From Notospermus geniculatus (Eukaryota > Nemertea > Pilidiophora > Heteronemertea > Lineidae), in assembly GCA_002633025.1 (NCBI GenBank), contig NMRB01000167.1, forward strand, positions 406,152 through 470,151: a stretch of DNA of 64,000 nt, written 5' to 3'. Every line of letters begins with the position of its first letter. The first letter of the stretch is position 1. This document shows positions 21,351-32,067 of the stretch, one piece after another. Below the pieces are notes generated by a model, which did not search any database, was not told the DNA's origin, and saw nothing but the letters and a program-made list of their open reading frames with translations. Made by a program: the position numbers and the translations under genes.

Positions 21351-22174
21351 AGTTAAGCATCGCCAAAAGAAATGGCGCCGGCGGTATTCGAAAACAAACA
21401 ACAGATTAGGCTTATAGCTATTTACATGCTACGCCTACTACTACGTCTGCGCCGGAACCAGTACCGGAAGGATGCCGGAGAAATCATGGATTGCTCAGAG
21501 GAAGCAACTCAGAGCACTGATTTGAAGAACAGGCGTCTTACAAATACAAGTACTCCAAATCGCAGCCATTTTGAAGTCATGTGCCACGAACTCTCGCTAC
21601 AGCAATTCCAAAATTCTGCCAGTTTGTAATAGAAATGCTTGTAGGTTTTGGCTTGCCTTGATGATCTTTTTTCATTCTCCAATGACAAAAATAGCGTCGG
21701 ACCACAGAATAAAAAACAGGAAAAAGTACACGAAAGCAGAAAAAGCTTTCTACAAAGTGCGTAAATCATGTCTTGTGTAATACAGTGCGTGAAATTGTCT
21801 CGGTATCCCACTGGCTTTGCAACCCGTCGGGTAAAAAGCTAATTCACAATCAAATCAGTTCTACATTGCCAAAGGCCGAACCGGGATTCCTGCTCATTTA
21901 GTAGTGTGTTATTTTGTAAATTGGCAGTGTTCTACGAAACAATGCACCAAGATTGGTAATAGATATCTCGACGGCCGTGGTACCGCGGTTGTCGAAATTG
22001 GTCGCCGGGGGATGGTAGATCAAATAGATCACCAGGTCTACGTAATTCGGCCAATTAACTGATTATTTACTGCGCCTAATATGACAAGGGGAAGACATCT
22101 GTGATAAGATTAGCTGCAGCGTAAAGAAATCTTGTTAATATCTGCCAAGATGATGAAACCCAATTCAAGGTGTA

Positions 22175-22664
22175 CACTGGTGGACAGAAATATTAGGACA
22201 TTTTCAAAATTCTAAACCATTTTCCTCTTATGCCTTCCTTTTGTCTCTAAACACTTATTATTTTTCTTGTGTTCTGATTACAAAGCATTTTTACCGTGGC
22301 AAGTGGGCTTTATTATCCCCTCTGATTGCCCATACAAAAGTTTGACAACGGGTTGCTGATCCATGGGCAAAAAAGATAATTATGATGGCCTGCCATTCAA
22401 GCCTCTCTAATTCAAAGGCTAAAGCTATTAGAGGGGAGAAGTATGGATGAAGCGCATCATGATTGTCTTTGTTATTCACATATCAGCAACCCCATGTCAA
22501 TAACCTTTGGCATGGACAATCTCATGGGATTATATCACCCACTTGCCCAGGTAAAAATGTTCTGATTAATAAGAAAAATAACTAGTGGTTAGACAAAAGG
22601 AAAGCAAAAGAGGAAAATGACTTAGAATTTTGAAAGTGTCCTAATATATCTGTCCACCAGAGTG
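22175..22664. mobile_element. Tc1/mariner-type non-autonomous element with about 240-bp arms
   Basis: TA at 22173-22174 and 22665-22666 flank CACTGGTGGACAGAAATATT and AATATATCTGTCCACCAGAGTG. The arms continue through CATTTTCCTCTT..TTTTGTCTCTAA and far into the middle (GTTGCTGAT.., CCCATG..). No transposase remains. TA duplication and a CACTGGTGGAC end suit the Tc1/mariner superfamily. Confidence 0.82.
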
Positions 22665-22801
22665 TACTTCCTATTACGACTGGTCTCTTGAAGTCCATCA
22701 ACGGGTATCCTCTCCCTGATGTTTGAGCCCAGTGGATCAATTCGACAATATATTTACGGGCTGTTTCGCCTTTACGAATTCCAATTCCAATAAGTATGTA
22801 A

Positions 22802-22850
22802 CGCTTTTTATAATTATAATAATAATAATAACAATAACAGTGACAACGAC
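22802..22850 (+). repeat. Low-complexity AAT/AAC trinucleotide tract
   Basis: TTATAATTATAATAATAATA continues into AACAATAACAGTGACAACGA: an imperfect microsatellite. ORFs crossing it on both strands are artefacts. Confidence 0.7.
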
Positions 22851-23472
22851 AACGTCACCGACATCCGCACCGAAATCGATATGGGCTAAGTACAGTAATA
22901 CACTGCCTGTACATTTCGTGTACATTTGAGGTCGAATCGCCCGCGAAATCTACTCGACGACGCTGATGCGGTTTTTTCTCGATATTGAGTGTTCGTTAAG
23001 TTGGAGGTACATGTACATTTGTATGCATATACATTTTCTGTCGTCGGTATATGGGGCTTCACGCGATTCAATCCTGGTTGTCGTCGAATAATTGAAATTC
23101 ATTCCAAATACAATCCTGGTCTAGACGGTGCATGTCGCACTTGCGAGGAATCGCAATTGTTCGAAAGGCCGAAGGGCATGTTCACAACACACTTTCTTGG
23201 TTGTTGGCGCAGAAACTTGTAGGTTTTCTTTAGCCCCCAGGGTTATGGAAGTCGAGCAACCTGGTACTGAGATACCTCGCTCGCCTTTTTCATTTCTTTT
23301 CTCCAAATCCCAGTATTCGACCTCCTCAACGTAAGCATTTCTCGCTGCTTTCGGTAATAAACCCGTTTTTTTTCCGCTGCGCTTCTTCCATGTAAATAAT
23401 GGGCGCATCCGAAAGTCACACCGCCATCCGGACAAGTATGCTTGGTACTTCATCGAAACTGTCATCGTGTAA

Positions 23473-23808
23473 GGGATCATCTCAAAATTGCTTGACGCCC
23501 TGAGAGACGAAATTTTTGCGTCTGGGGGTAGGGGAGGGGATCAGCACTTTCCTGACCAAAATTTCATCTTTTTTTAGAACCTTTGGCATCACGTGTAAAT
23601 TAGAAGAATGAAACCAAAGAACTTTCAATATAGGAAGATTATCATGTTTTATCATGTACCCTACTGGTCCTCCATAGAAACACCAAGTAATTCTGAAATA
23701 AAAGTGTTGATGGCAGGCATGTGACGTTTTTCGTCATTTAGAGGGAATCTAGAGAGAGATGGAAAAAATTTCGTCTCTCTGGGCGACAAGCAATTTTGAG
23801 ATGATCCC
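23473..23808. mobile_element. TAA-flanked MITE inserted in duplication A copy 2
   Basis: TAA at 23470-23472 and 23809-23811 enclose GGGATCATCTCAAAATTGCT and AGCAATTTTGAGATGATCCC. Further in, GAGAGACGAAATTTTT mirrors AAAAAATTTCGTCTCTC. Copy 1 reads GTGTATTGTAACC here, without the element. A 3-bp TWA duplication with GGG ends fits PIF/Harbinger. Confidence 0.82.
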
Positions 23809-24301
23809 TAACCAATAACATCGAGATACCGAATGACAATAGCATTCTCCGCACGGTCGGCTGAATCGGATAGCAAGACTTAAGTATAAACCTAGCCACA
23901 CTGCAAAGCCATTCCAAGAATATAAAAAACGGGGTACTAAAAGATACGAATGCACCAATAGGTCATGCTGAATGGTAAGTCGTTCACCATTATTTGGTGC
24001 GCAACCATAAAAGTCGAGGTACACCGATTTCATACGAGTATTACTTTGATCACTGGTCTTTTGACGTGCGATTTATGTTACAAGTCAGCTGATGGTACTT
24101 ATAAGCTGAACTGGATCATACTCGCTGCTTCATGGCTTCCGAATGGGCTCAAGCTTGCAGCAGGCGCTGCGGCAAGTGGAGATTTTTGTCGCCAGAGATA
24201 AAAATGTTAACTTGTCTCACATTCCCGCTACAAGGAGACGAGTAGAGTGCGCGCACTTGGCGAAAACAGGAGATCTTTGTCGCCGGCAATTGCAAATTTA
24301 A

Positions 24302-24515
24302 AGGGCCTCTAGAGGCAGCTCGCTATTAGGCTACTAACAGTACTTCCACTATGCAACAGATTGCGCTAGTAACCATGAACTCATGAATTGTGGATCAAAT
24401 GTTGACATTGTTGAAATTTTACTTCAAAAATGATGCCCAAGTTGCATCCTCATGCCACCAATTCTGTGTTAGTAATCAAATCAATATCTGCTAAAAAGCT
24501 GCCTCTAGAGGCCCT
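24302..24515. mobile_element. TTAA-flanked MITE with empty site in copy 1
   Basis: TTAA at 24298-24301 and 24516-24519 enclose AGGGCCTCTAGAGGCAGC and GCTGCCTCTAGAGGCCCT, perfect 18-bp ends. Copy 1 reads CAAATTTAACCCTTCG at 20965-20980 with a single TTAA. This shows a clean insertion with TTAA duplication, the piggyBac-type signature. Confidence 0.92.
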
Positions 24516-24659
24516 TTAACCCTTCGTGTTTCTGTAGCGCCAGTCCGATACCGATCCTCTCCCTAGAAACGTCGTTGTTGAAGGGAAAGCGTGAATGTAG
24601 CATCGCAGTTGTTTTGGCCATTGATAGTGCTGTCGCCTTTCCTGACGCAGCCGAACACC

Positions 24660-24917
24660 CTTAGCCAAAAAGGTTCCTTGGGGTTCTTTGTGCCTCATCA
24701 GAGGAACCCCAAGGTTCTATATAGAACCTTCTGGAAAGAACCCGAGAGGGTTCCATATAGAACCTTTCTGTCGCCAAAGAACCCCTAGAGGTTCAAGATA
24801 GAACCCTTTTCAGCGGGAAAGGTTCTATCTGGAACCTGTAGGGGTTCTTAAACAACCGGAGGGTTCTTAAATCAGAGGGTTCTCCTGGTGTGGCACCAAA
24901 GAACCATTTCGGCTAAG
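24660..24917. mobile_element. GGTTC-array element, copy 2
   Basis: Same ends and array as 21112-21350, with an extra AACCCGAGAGGGTTCC block near 24740. The length change lies within the array and suggests slippage or recombination between the short palindromes. Confidence 0.75.
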
Positions 24918-25572
24918 AGTTAAGCATCGCCAAAAGAAATGGCGCCGGCGGTATTCGAAAACAAACAACAGATTAGGCTTATATTAGCTATTTACATGCT
25001 ACGCCTACTATACGTCTGCGCCGGAACCAGTACCGGAAGGATGCCGGAGAAATCATGGATTGCTCAGAGGAAGCAACTCAGAGCACTGATTTGAAGAACA
25101 GGCGTCTTACAAATACAAGTACTCCAAATGGCAGCCATTTTGAAGTCATGTGCCACGAACACTCACCACAGCAATTCCAAAGCCCGCCAAAATTCTACAA
25201 CACTTTGTAATGGAAAAAGCGTGTAGGTTTTGGCTTGCCTTGATGCTCTTTTTTCATTCTCCAATGACAAAAATAGCGTCGGACCACAGAATAAAAAACA
25301 GGAAAAAGTACACGAAAGCAGAAAAAGCTTTCTACAAAGTGCGTAAATCATGTCTTGTGTAATACAGTGCGTGAAATTGTCTCGGTATCCCACTGGCTTT
25401 GCAACCCGCCGGGTAAAAAGCTAATTCACAATCAAATCAGTTCTATATTGCCAAAGGCCGAACCGGGATTCCTGCTCATTTAGTAGTGTGTTATTTTGTA
25501 AATTGGTAGTGTTCTACGAAACAATGCACCAAGATTGGTAATAGATATCTCGACGGCCGTGGTCCGCGGTTG

Positions 25573-26286
25573 NAACAACAATAATAATTTATCTCATTAA
25601 AGTGCTAGAACAATGCAAACATTTTCTACGCACTGTACAATTTTAAAAGAAGTACTACATGTACCAAAGTATAAAGAAGTTAAGAGATTGAATTGAGACA
25701 TTGTAGGACAGAAACCTTGGAGGAATAAAACAGGTATAACTATATAAAATGGGAGCGAAATAAATAATTTTTCAAATGCTTTTTAAAGTGATTTGATTTC
25801 CCTTTTAATTTTACGGGGGCTTTGTGAATGAACTGCCAGCTGAGAGGTAGCTAGGCCTGAACGTCTCGTCTGATGGCCATTATTCATCAAGGAACGCCAA
25901 GCACTCTGAGAAGGTTATTGGAAACTCCGTTTGAGACGTGACAATGTGCCGTTGCTGTCTGGGGATTGGATCGATTATTGGCGATATTTGATGGAATCGC
26001 ATGTTCGAATGCCACTCAAATAAAGTGGTAACCTGGAAATCTATACACGCTAGTAGGCTATACCGATGTCCCATCTCACTATGCTGTGCTTGCTTGGCGT
26101 TAGGAAGTCACGCGATCTTTTCGAGTGTCCAGTCAGTGCATTTTGGATTTTCGATACGTCGTAGCCACTATTGGTTTCATACTCAAAGGAAACCAATTAC
26201 AGGGGTGAAGCGTGGGAACTGAACGGGGGCAGGCTCGTTTTCGAATATTTTTAAAAAATTTATGATCCTTTTAAAGCCCGACAGTA
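25573..26286. other. No gene seen after the N join
   Basis: Unrelated AT-rich sequence starts after the N at 25573. No ORF, hairpin or repeat is supported. Confidence 0.4.
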
Positions 26287-26577
26287 TGCGTTAGGTTTTG
26301 TGTCTCGCGACGGCCGACGTAACCTTTGACCTTTAGGCAACGTCGTATGTTATACTCGTGCTGGAAAGACGGTTCAAATCTATCTATTCGAATGGTCTAA
26401 GTTGCCAATTAGGCATGGAGAGTGTTGCTACACATAAAAGAATGAGTTGAAGCATGTTACCTTACCTGATGAAGGGTTTAGTCATGCTGTACAGCACGTT
26501 GAGCTTCTCACGTGATGAAAGTATGGCGGCCATTTTTGTTTCGATATAGTATCAGTCCACGATCCAGCCTCGGTGTT
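26287..26577 (+). repeat. Dispersed repeat V copy 1
   Basis: About 290 bp shared with 43705-44004: TTAGGTTTTGTGTCTCGCG, GACGGTTCAAATCTATCTAT, GTTGCTACACATAAAAGA and ATGGCGGCCATTTTTGTTTC. It has no inverted ends. GGTTCAAATC looks like a Pol III B box, so a decayed SINE is possible but unproven. Confidence 0.65.
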
Positions 26578-26725
26578 ACCACCGGCTATAATGTAGCTTG
26601 GACAGGACACCAGTCTTATCAATTTGGGGAGGGAGAAACATTCATCTCATGCAGACTGTGGGACTTTAAAAGACTTGTGATATCAGGGTTGACTTTCATG
26701 GCCAGTTTCAAAGAATTTTCCCAGG

Positions 26726-26763
26726 GGGGGGGGGTTAACCCACCGAACCCGCAGCGTACGTCC
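26726..26763. repeat. G-run hAT-end-like fragment
   Basis: CCCAGG, a G run, then GTTAACCCACCGAACCC resembles the GC-rich interiors of F elements. It is too short to classify. Confidence 0.25.
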
Positions 26764-27239
26764 CTTAACTGAGTGAAGCAATGGCTACCTTAAAACATAT
26801 ACGACATTTATACCAAACGTAAGCATAGAACATTGGGAGGCTTTGTGCGTACACTAAATCGTGCACAGAGTTCTGAGGAAGGTCAATACCTAGAGGGCAT
26901 CAATGGCATAATGTGATAGATTAAATTGGACCGATAATCTCGAACTGCAGCACGGCTGTAGGACTCCCCAGGGAGTTGAGGAGGTCCACGAGTAAACAGG
27001 CCTATGGCTAGGGGTTTAATGATGTAACTAACGCATCGAGCAAGTTTTCAGTCTGAAATGTGCTGAATGACAGGCAACTTTGAGGACTGACTCCACAGGT
27101 TATTTTGAGTGAGCCCTGTAGAAGCCACTTAGCTTGTTCTGTTTGAATTTCCCGCTATGGTACTTTGGAGCGTGGTCATGTGACATGGCCTGATCATGTC
27201 ACGTGGGTCATGTGACCTTCTCTGTTTGAAGTAGGCATA

Positions 27240-27357
27240 GGGCCGTATGCACAGAGCTTCCTCAAGTGTAAGGTCGACCTTAATCTTTTGTATTCTGCCC
27301 TGCAAACAATAGCTAAAGGTCGACCTCACACTCAAGGAAGCTCTGTGCATACGGCCC
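27240..27357. mobile_element. GGGCC-type hairpin MITE
   Basis: GGGCCGTATGCACAGAGCTT pairs with AAGCTCTGTGCATACGGCCC. The stem continues through AGGTCGACCT. It is absent from duplication D copy 2. The termini match those at 57623 and 52258. Confidence 0.82.
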
Positions 27358-27360
27358 TTA

Positions 27361-27531
27361 TGCCCGTTGTACACGGTAGGATTTTTTTGTACTAAAAATT
27401 ATAAATGAGGCTCATGAAGGGTGATTTCGGTCATAGGCTACCGATTGCATTGCTGAAAGGCATTGTGAACACCCATTTAGGCCCCATTTATAATTTTTAG
27501 TACAAGAAAATCCTACCGTGTACAACGGGCA
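27361..27531. mobile_element. TTA-flanked hairpin MITE
   Basis: TTA at 27358-27360 and 27532-27534 enclose TGCCCGTTGTACACGGTAGG and CCTACCGTGTACAACGGGCA. The arms then continue as TACTAAAAATTATAAATG. A TWA 3-bp TSD suggests PIF/Harbinger. It begins three bases after the preceding hairpin and is absent from copy 2. Confidence 0.85.
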
Positions 27532-28387
27532 TTAGTCTCTCTTCGAGGAATACATGTTTTTTCTAGCGAGCATGCTCAATATTTCCAGTCATGTGTCTCA
27601 TGTTTCACTGTGGAAGGACCTAAAGCGTGTAATATGTTGGGTGAGTAATCACGATGGGTGGAGTAGCTGTGAAGTTTCTAAGAATTTGACATATATTTTG
27701 GTAATTTTCTGGCCAATGATTTCCTGACCGGCCCGCATGGGCTTTTCTAGTGCATCGCTGTGTGTAATGTACGTGTACTGACACACGTAGTCATTTGCAT
27801 GTGTCCTATGTTTCGAGAGACATACAGTAGGCCTACTGAAAATAGTAGGCCTATCCTTGAAAAAATCAGTAGGCCTATCCTTGAAAATACCGGTGGCTTC
27901 TTCATCCCTATCCTGCCTTGGGCTTCACTTGAATACTATTCAATTGATGTAAGGTTGTTTGGATACTTCATGTAAATCTCAAATACTGCGCAGTATATGT
28001 CCGTCCTGTATGTACATACGTCATGTATGGCCTCACTGCACTAAATGTATTTGTTTTTATTATTTCCAGTAAAATCAGTTTCGACTGCATTTGCCATCAC
28101 GTTAGTATTAAGTTTGCAGTCTACACCATCACGGTATACCGTGATTCTGTACTGTGAGACCACATCGACATACATTTTTTCCAGAATTGTGTACAAATTC
28201 AGCATTGAAAAAAAACTCAAAATTCTTCCTGAATATATCGAGTTATGTGTGTTGAACATGAATATGGCCGATTTTTTTCAATTGAAAGTTTTTTAAGGGC
28301 TAGGTCCACTCACCAAATTTTCAGAGTCCTGTTTTCTAAAAATGTCAAATATCTTTGAAATGCCCTGCCCATTTTGAACTACAGAAG

Positions 28388-29882
28388 GAAGGTCAATACC
28401 TAGAGGGCATCAATGGCATAATGTGATAGATTAAATTGGACCGATAATCTCGAACTGCAGCACGGCTGTAGGACTCCTCAGGGAGTTGAGGAGGTCCACG
28501 AGTAAACAGGCCTATGGCTAGGGGTTTTATAGCTATGATGTAACTAACGCATCGAGCAAGTTTTCAGTCTGGAAATGTGCTAAATGACAGGCAACTTTGA
28601 GGGCTGACTCCACAGGTTATTTTGAGTGAGCCCTGTAGAATGTAGCTTGTTCTGTTTGAATTTCCCGCTATGGTACTTTGGAGGGTGGTCATGTGACATG
28701 GCCTGATCATGTCACGTGGGTCATGTGACCTTCTCTGTTTGAAGTAGCCTTTTTCTATAGGCCCTCTTCGAGGAATACATGTTTTTTTCTAGCGAGCATG
28801 CTCAATATTTTTCTAGTCATGTGTCTCATGTTTCACTGTGGAAGGACCTAAAGCTTGTAATATGTTGGGTGAGTAATCATGATGGGTGGATTAGCTGTGA
28901 AGTTTGTAAGAATTTGACATATATTTTGGTAATTTTCTGGCCAATGATTTCCTGACCAGCCCGCATGGGCTTTTCTAGTGCATCGCTGTGTGTAATGTAC
29001 GTGCACTGACACACGTAGTCATTTGCATGTGTCCTATGTTTCGAGAGACATACAGTAGGCCTACTGAAAATAGTAGGCCTATCCTTGACAATCAGTAGGC
29101 CTATCCTTGAAAATACCGGTGGCTTCTTCATCCCTATCCTGCCTTGGGCTTCACTTGAATACTATTCAATTGATGTAAGGTCAAGTGTTTGGATACTTCA
29201 TGTAAACAGTCTACACCATCACGCTAGGCCGTGAAATCACGCTACAGCGTGAAAACCTTCTGTGGAAACCAAATTTTTACACACAGAATTGTGTACAAAT
29301 TCAGCATTGAAAAAAAAATTAAAATTCTTAATATATCGAGTTATGTGTGTTCAACATGAATATGGCCGATTTTTTTCAATTAAAAGTTTTTTAAAGAAGT
29401 TAAAAGTTTTTGAAAATTGGGCCCTACATTTTGTACAGGCGAATGTACAGTCACGCATTACCGTGATGGTGTAGACTGGTAAATCTCAAATACTGCGCAG
29501 TATATGTCGGTCCTGTATGTACGTCATGTATGGCCTCACTGCACTAAATGTATTTGTTTTTATTATTTCCAGTAAAATCAGTTTCGACTGCATTTGCCAT
29601 CACGTTGGTGTTAAGTTTGCAGATCACGGTATACCGTGATTCTGTACTGTGAGACCACATCGACATACATTTTTTCCAGAATTGTGTACAAATTCAGCAT
29701 TGAAAAAAAACCTCAAAATTCTTCCTGAATATATCGAGTTATGTGTGTTGAACATGAATAGGCCTATGGCCGATTTTTTTCAATTAAAAGTTTTTTAAAG
29801 AAGTTAAAAGTTTTTTAAAATTGGGCCCTACATTTTCTACAGGCGAATGTACAGTCACGCATTACCGTGATGGTGTAGACTG
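28388..29882 (+). repeat. Segmental duplication D, copy 2
   Basis: Copy of 26878-28296 in direct orientation, starting about 90 bases after copy 1 ends. It gains the TAA-flanked element at 29206-29479 and a longer right end (29626-29882) that finishes with ACCGTGATGGTGTAGACTGG. Confidence 0.85.
29206..29479. mobile_element. TAA-flanked TIR element, filled site in copy 2
   Basis: TAA at 29203-29205 and 29480-29482 enclose ACAGTCTACACCATCACG and CGTGATGGTGTAGACTGG. Copy 1 reads CTTCATGTAAATCTCAAA with one TAA. Its interior is homologous to a second, older member at 29626-29879 and its left half at 28118, so two members of one family sit within 200 bp. Confidence 0.85.
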
Positions 29883-30592
29883 GTTTGTGGTCCTTGAGAG
29901 CGATACAAGCCCACTAACTGGTCTTCCTCGAAAACGTTCTACGTGTACATAGGTATATATGTGTGTGCATGCCTCTATTGGTTCCCTACATTTGTCGCCA
30001 TCTCCAAGATACATTGTGTGCAGTAAATGATTGGCATGTTGCTTCATGTATAGAAGAATAATGAGGAGCAAACCAATGCAACCCTTAATCTAGTTAGGCG
30101 AACTCTGCGGTACAAACTCCGTTCCTATCGTAGATCCATTCTCTTCTCTGAATCGTACAAGTGTCGATCACGCAAGGCAGGAAATCATTACTTGGTGGCT
30201 TCGACGCCGGGGGTGCTTCCAATATGACTGTGACACGAGATTTGAAAGGATAGTCTATTAACATTAATTATCCGGGGTCATTGTGATGGAAAGTGGAATG
30301 AGTGACGTTAATCACGCTAGTCGCTGACACTGGCCTTGAAGATGGAGACCATTTCTTGTACACCTGTCATTCGTAGATTATACTGGGATAGTCCAGGACG
30401 TTCTTTGCAATGGGGACCCAAGCCGACTTTTTCAATAGGTGTCACTAGTGGTTAAAACTGTTGAAATGAAACTGACATCCCCGTCCTGATCAATTTCCCA
30501 CACAAAAGGCGTCCATTGTATTAGGACCGGGTTTCGGTGTGCTGCCCTCTATCGAGCTAGGATCCCCATTCTGTGGAAGGTATTGAATTATA
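29883..30592. other. No gene seen
   Basis: Unique-looking sequence with a TATATGTGTGTG stretch near 29955 and a family A scrap (CAATAGGTGTCACTA) near 30434. No ORF of note. Confidence 0.4.
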
Positions 30593-30760
30593 TAGGACCT
30601 GTCGGTCAGTTGACCAACAGGTGTCACTACGGGTTCAATTCAATGCCTAGCAGCGGACCCATTCATGCTTAATTAAGCAATAGGACAATTTCATATTGTA
30701 TTGGTCCGCTAGAACTTTGCTGCCACCTTTTGGCGGATAAGCGCGGCTGACTCTGCTGCA
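30593..30760. mobile_element. MITE family A copy 2 (diverged)
   Basis: TAGGACCTGTCGGTCAGTTG at the left and GCGCGGCTGACTCTGCTGCA at the right, with AACAGGTGTCACTAC and TATTGGTCCGCTAGAACTTT inside, as in 15661-15918. The interior is shorter. Confidence 0.65.
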
Positions 30761-30765
30761 ATTAG

Positions 30766-30802
30766 ACGTACATGTACATACATGTACATGTATACATGTA
30801 TT
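30766..30802. repeat. TACATG tandem tract
   Basis: Imperfect (TACATG)n. A longer one is at 57402-57430 and scattered TACATGTA octamers occur throughout the window. Confidence 0.75.
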
Positions 30803-31001
30803 GATTTGGCCCTTTTTCCTTGCCGAGCTCGCCAACAACCGCAGATGGGAGTTTGCTGTAGGACCTGGATGTCACTTTCATTTTAGTACAGCCCCCCCCC
30901 CCCGGACCAATATACTAGTACATGTAGGCCTGCTCTGCAACTGATAAACCCTGGCTATAAAGGCGTGGATTTCTTCTGCACCGACTTTACAATCGAACGA
31001 T

Positions 31002-31232
31002 ATACGGGAGAATCCAACTTTCCTCGACGCGAGTCCATGTCATAAAAATTTTCTAAGTTCTAATAATACCGTAATATAAATGGGTAGCATAATGGTAAAT
31101 GGAACAGCTTATATTATACCTAAGCTGTTCCATCTACCATTATGCTACCCCTACTATATTAACGATATTTTTAGAACTAACAAAATTTTTATGACCTGGA
31201 CTCGCGTCGAGGTAAGTTGGATTCTCCCGTAT
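31002..31232. mobile_element. Long hairpin MITE (about 105-bp arms)
   Basis: ATACGGGAGAATCCAACTT..TCGACGCGAGTCCA at the left pairs with TGGACTCGCGTCGA..AAGTTGGATTCTCCCGTAT. Inner stem words GGGTAGCATAATGGTA and AGCTGTTCCATCTACCATTA give an almost continuous fold with a very short loop. Confidence 0.85.
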
Positions 31233-31671
31233 TTTAGTAGGCTACTGACAAAATATTGAAAGAAAAAAATGAGAAAGAGAGTGTATTTCTTTGATTATTG
31301 TGTTTTTGTTGGAACTGTATCTTAAAGTTGGTCCTCGATCTCTGGGTACACCCAACCGAGGCTCACGTTAATAATTGACTCGCGATCCTTTCAAACTCCA
31401 CCATGCAGCCTTCCAGACGCTTGATCGTCAGCACAATAGGAAGTCATTACCTGTATCATTGGCAGAGTTGACGTTGATGGTAGGTGTTTTTCCTTATGCT
31501 GATGACAAGACGGCGATAAAGGTCGCCAACAAGGTTGAGCTGGGAAGAAATATAGGTAATTCACCTCTCGTTGAAGGGAATAGGATAATTACATTATTAT
31601 GTCTCGTGCGAAAGGCTCGACGGTGTGGCTGAAGGAATGGAACTTGTTGCTTAGTTGGTGTCGATAGTTTT

Positions 31672-32056
31672 AGCTAGGGTTACACCTGTTCAAAATACCC
31701 GTGTTTTTCCAGACCCGTGTCAAACCCGTGTGTACGAAAAGCACGGCGAGAGGTCACACTACTACATTGTAGTTACATTGTAAGTAGCCCGGCGACAGTT
31801 GCGCTGCATGAACTGACTCTTCGGTAATTTCTGTATTGGCACACATTGTTGGAGGCGCGAAAACGAGGTCACTTAATGGCTGGGCCATCTGTAGCCGTGC
31901 TAAGAACTAACGAAAACACGGGGATTTCGAACAGCACGGCGAGCTTGCCGTGTTTGAAAAACCCGTGTTTTTCAGACACGGGCTTCTTGAAGCCCGGTAA
32001 TTCATAGGTGTGACCGCAAAAAACCCGGGGATTTTATGTAGTGTAACCACGGCTTA
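31672..32056. mobile_element. TIR element N copy 2
   Basis: Starts CTAGGGTTACACCTGTTC and ends ATGTAGTGTAACCACGGCTT. It is the reverse complement counterpart of 20189-20557. AACCCGTGT and ACACGGG repeats fill its outer parts. Confidence 0.75.
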
Positions 32057-32067
32057 TGACTCACACC

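Larger units (their letters stand above)
19590..21996 (+). repeat. Segmental duplication A, copy 1
   Basis: Runs from GATGCGGTTTTTTTTCGATA to the CGACGGCCGTGG..GCGGTTG end. The same text appears at 22965-25572 with few base differences. Copy 1 alone contains the element at 20189-20557. It lacks the two inserts at 23473 and 24302 found in copy 2. The small ORFs it contains appear in both copies and look like chance. Confidence 0.88.
22965..25572 (+). repeat. Segmental duplication A, copy 2 (ends at a single N)
   Basis: Near-identical to 19590-21996 apart from inserted elements at 23473-23808 and 24302-24515 and absence of element N. It stops exactly at the N at 25573, at the same word (GCGGTTG) where copy 1 runs on into unrelated bases. 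The right boundary is therefore an assembly join rather than a read-through. Confidence 0.88.
26878..28296 (+). repeat. Segmental duplication D, copy 1
   Basis: Begins GAAGGTCAATACCTAGAGGG and matches 28388-29882 through GGAGTTGAGGAGGTCCACG, GTCATGTGACATGGCC and AGTAGGCCTA words. It carries two private hairpins (27240, 27361). It lacks the element found at 29206 in copy 2. Confidence 0.85.
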
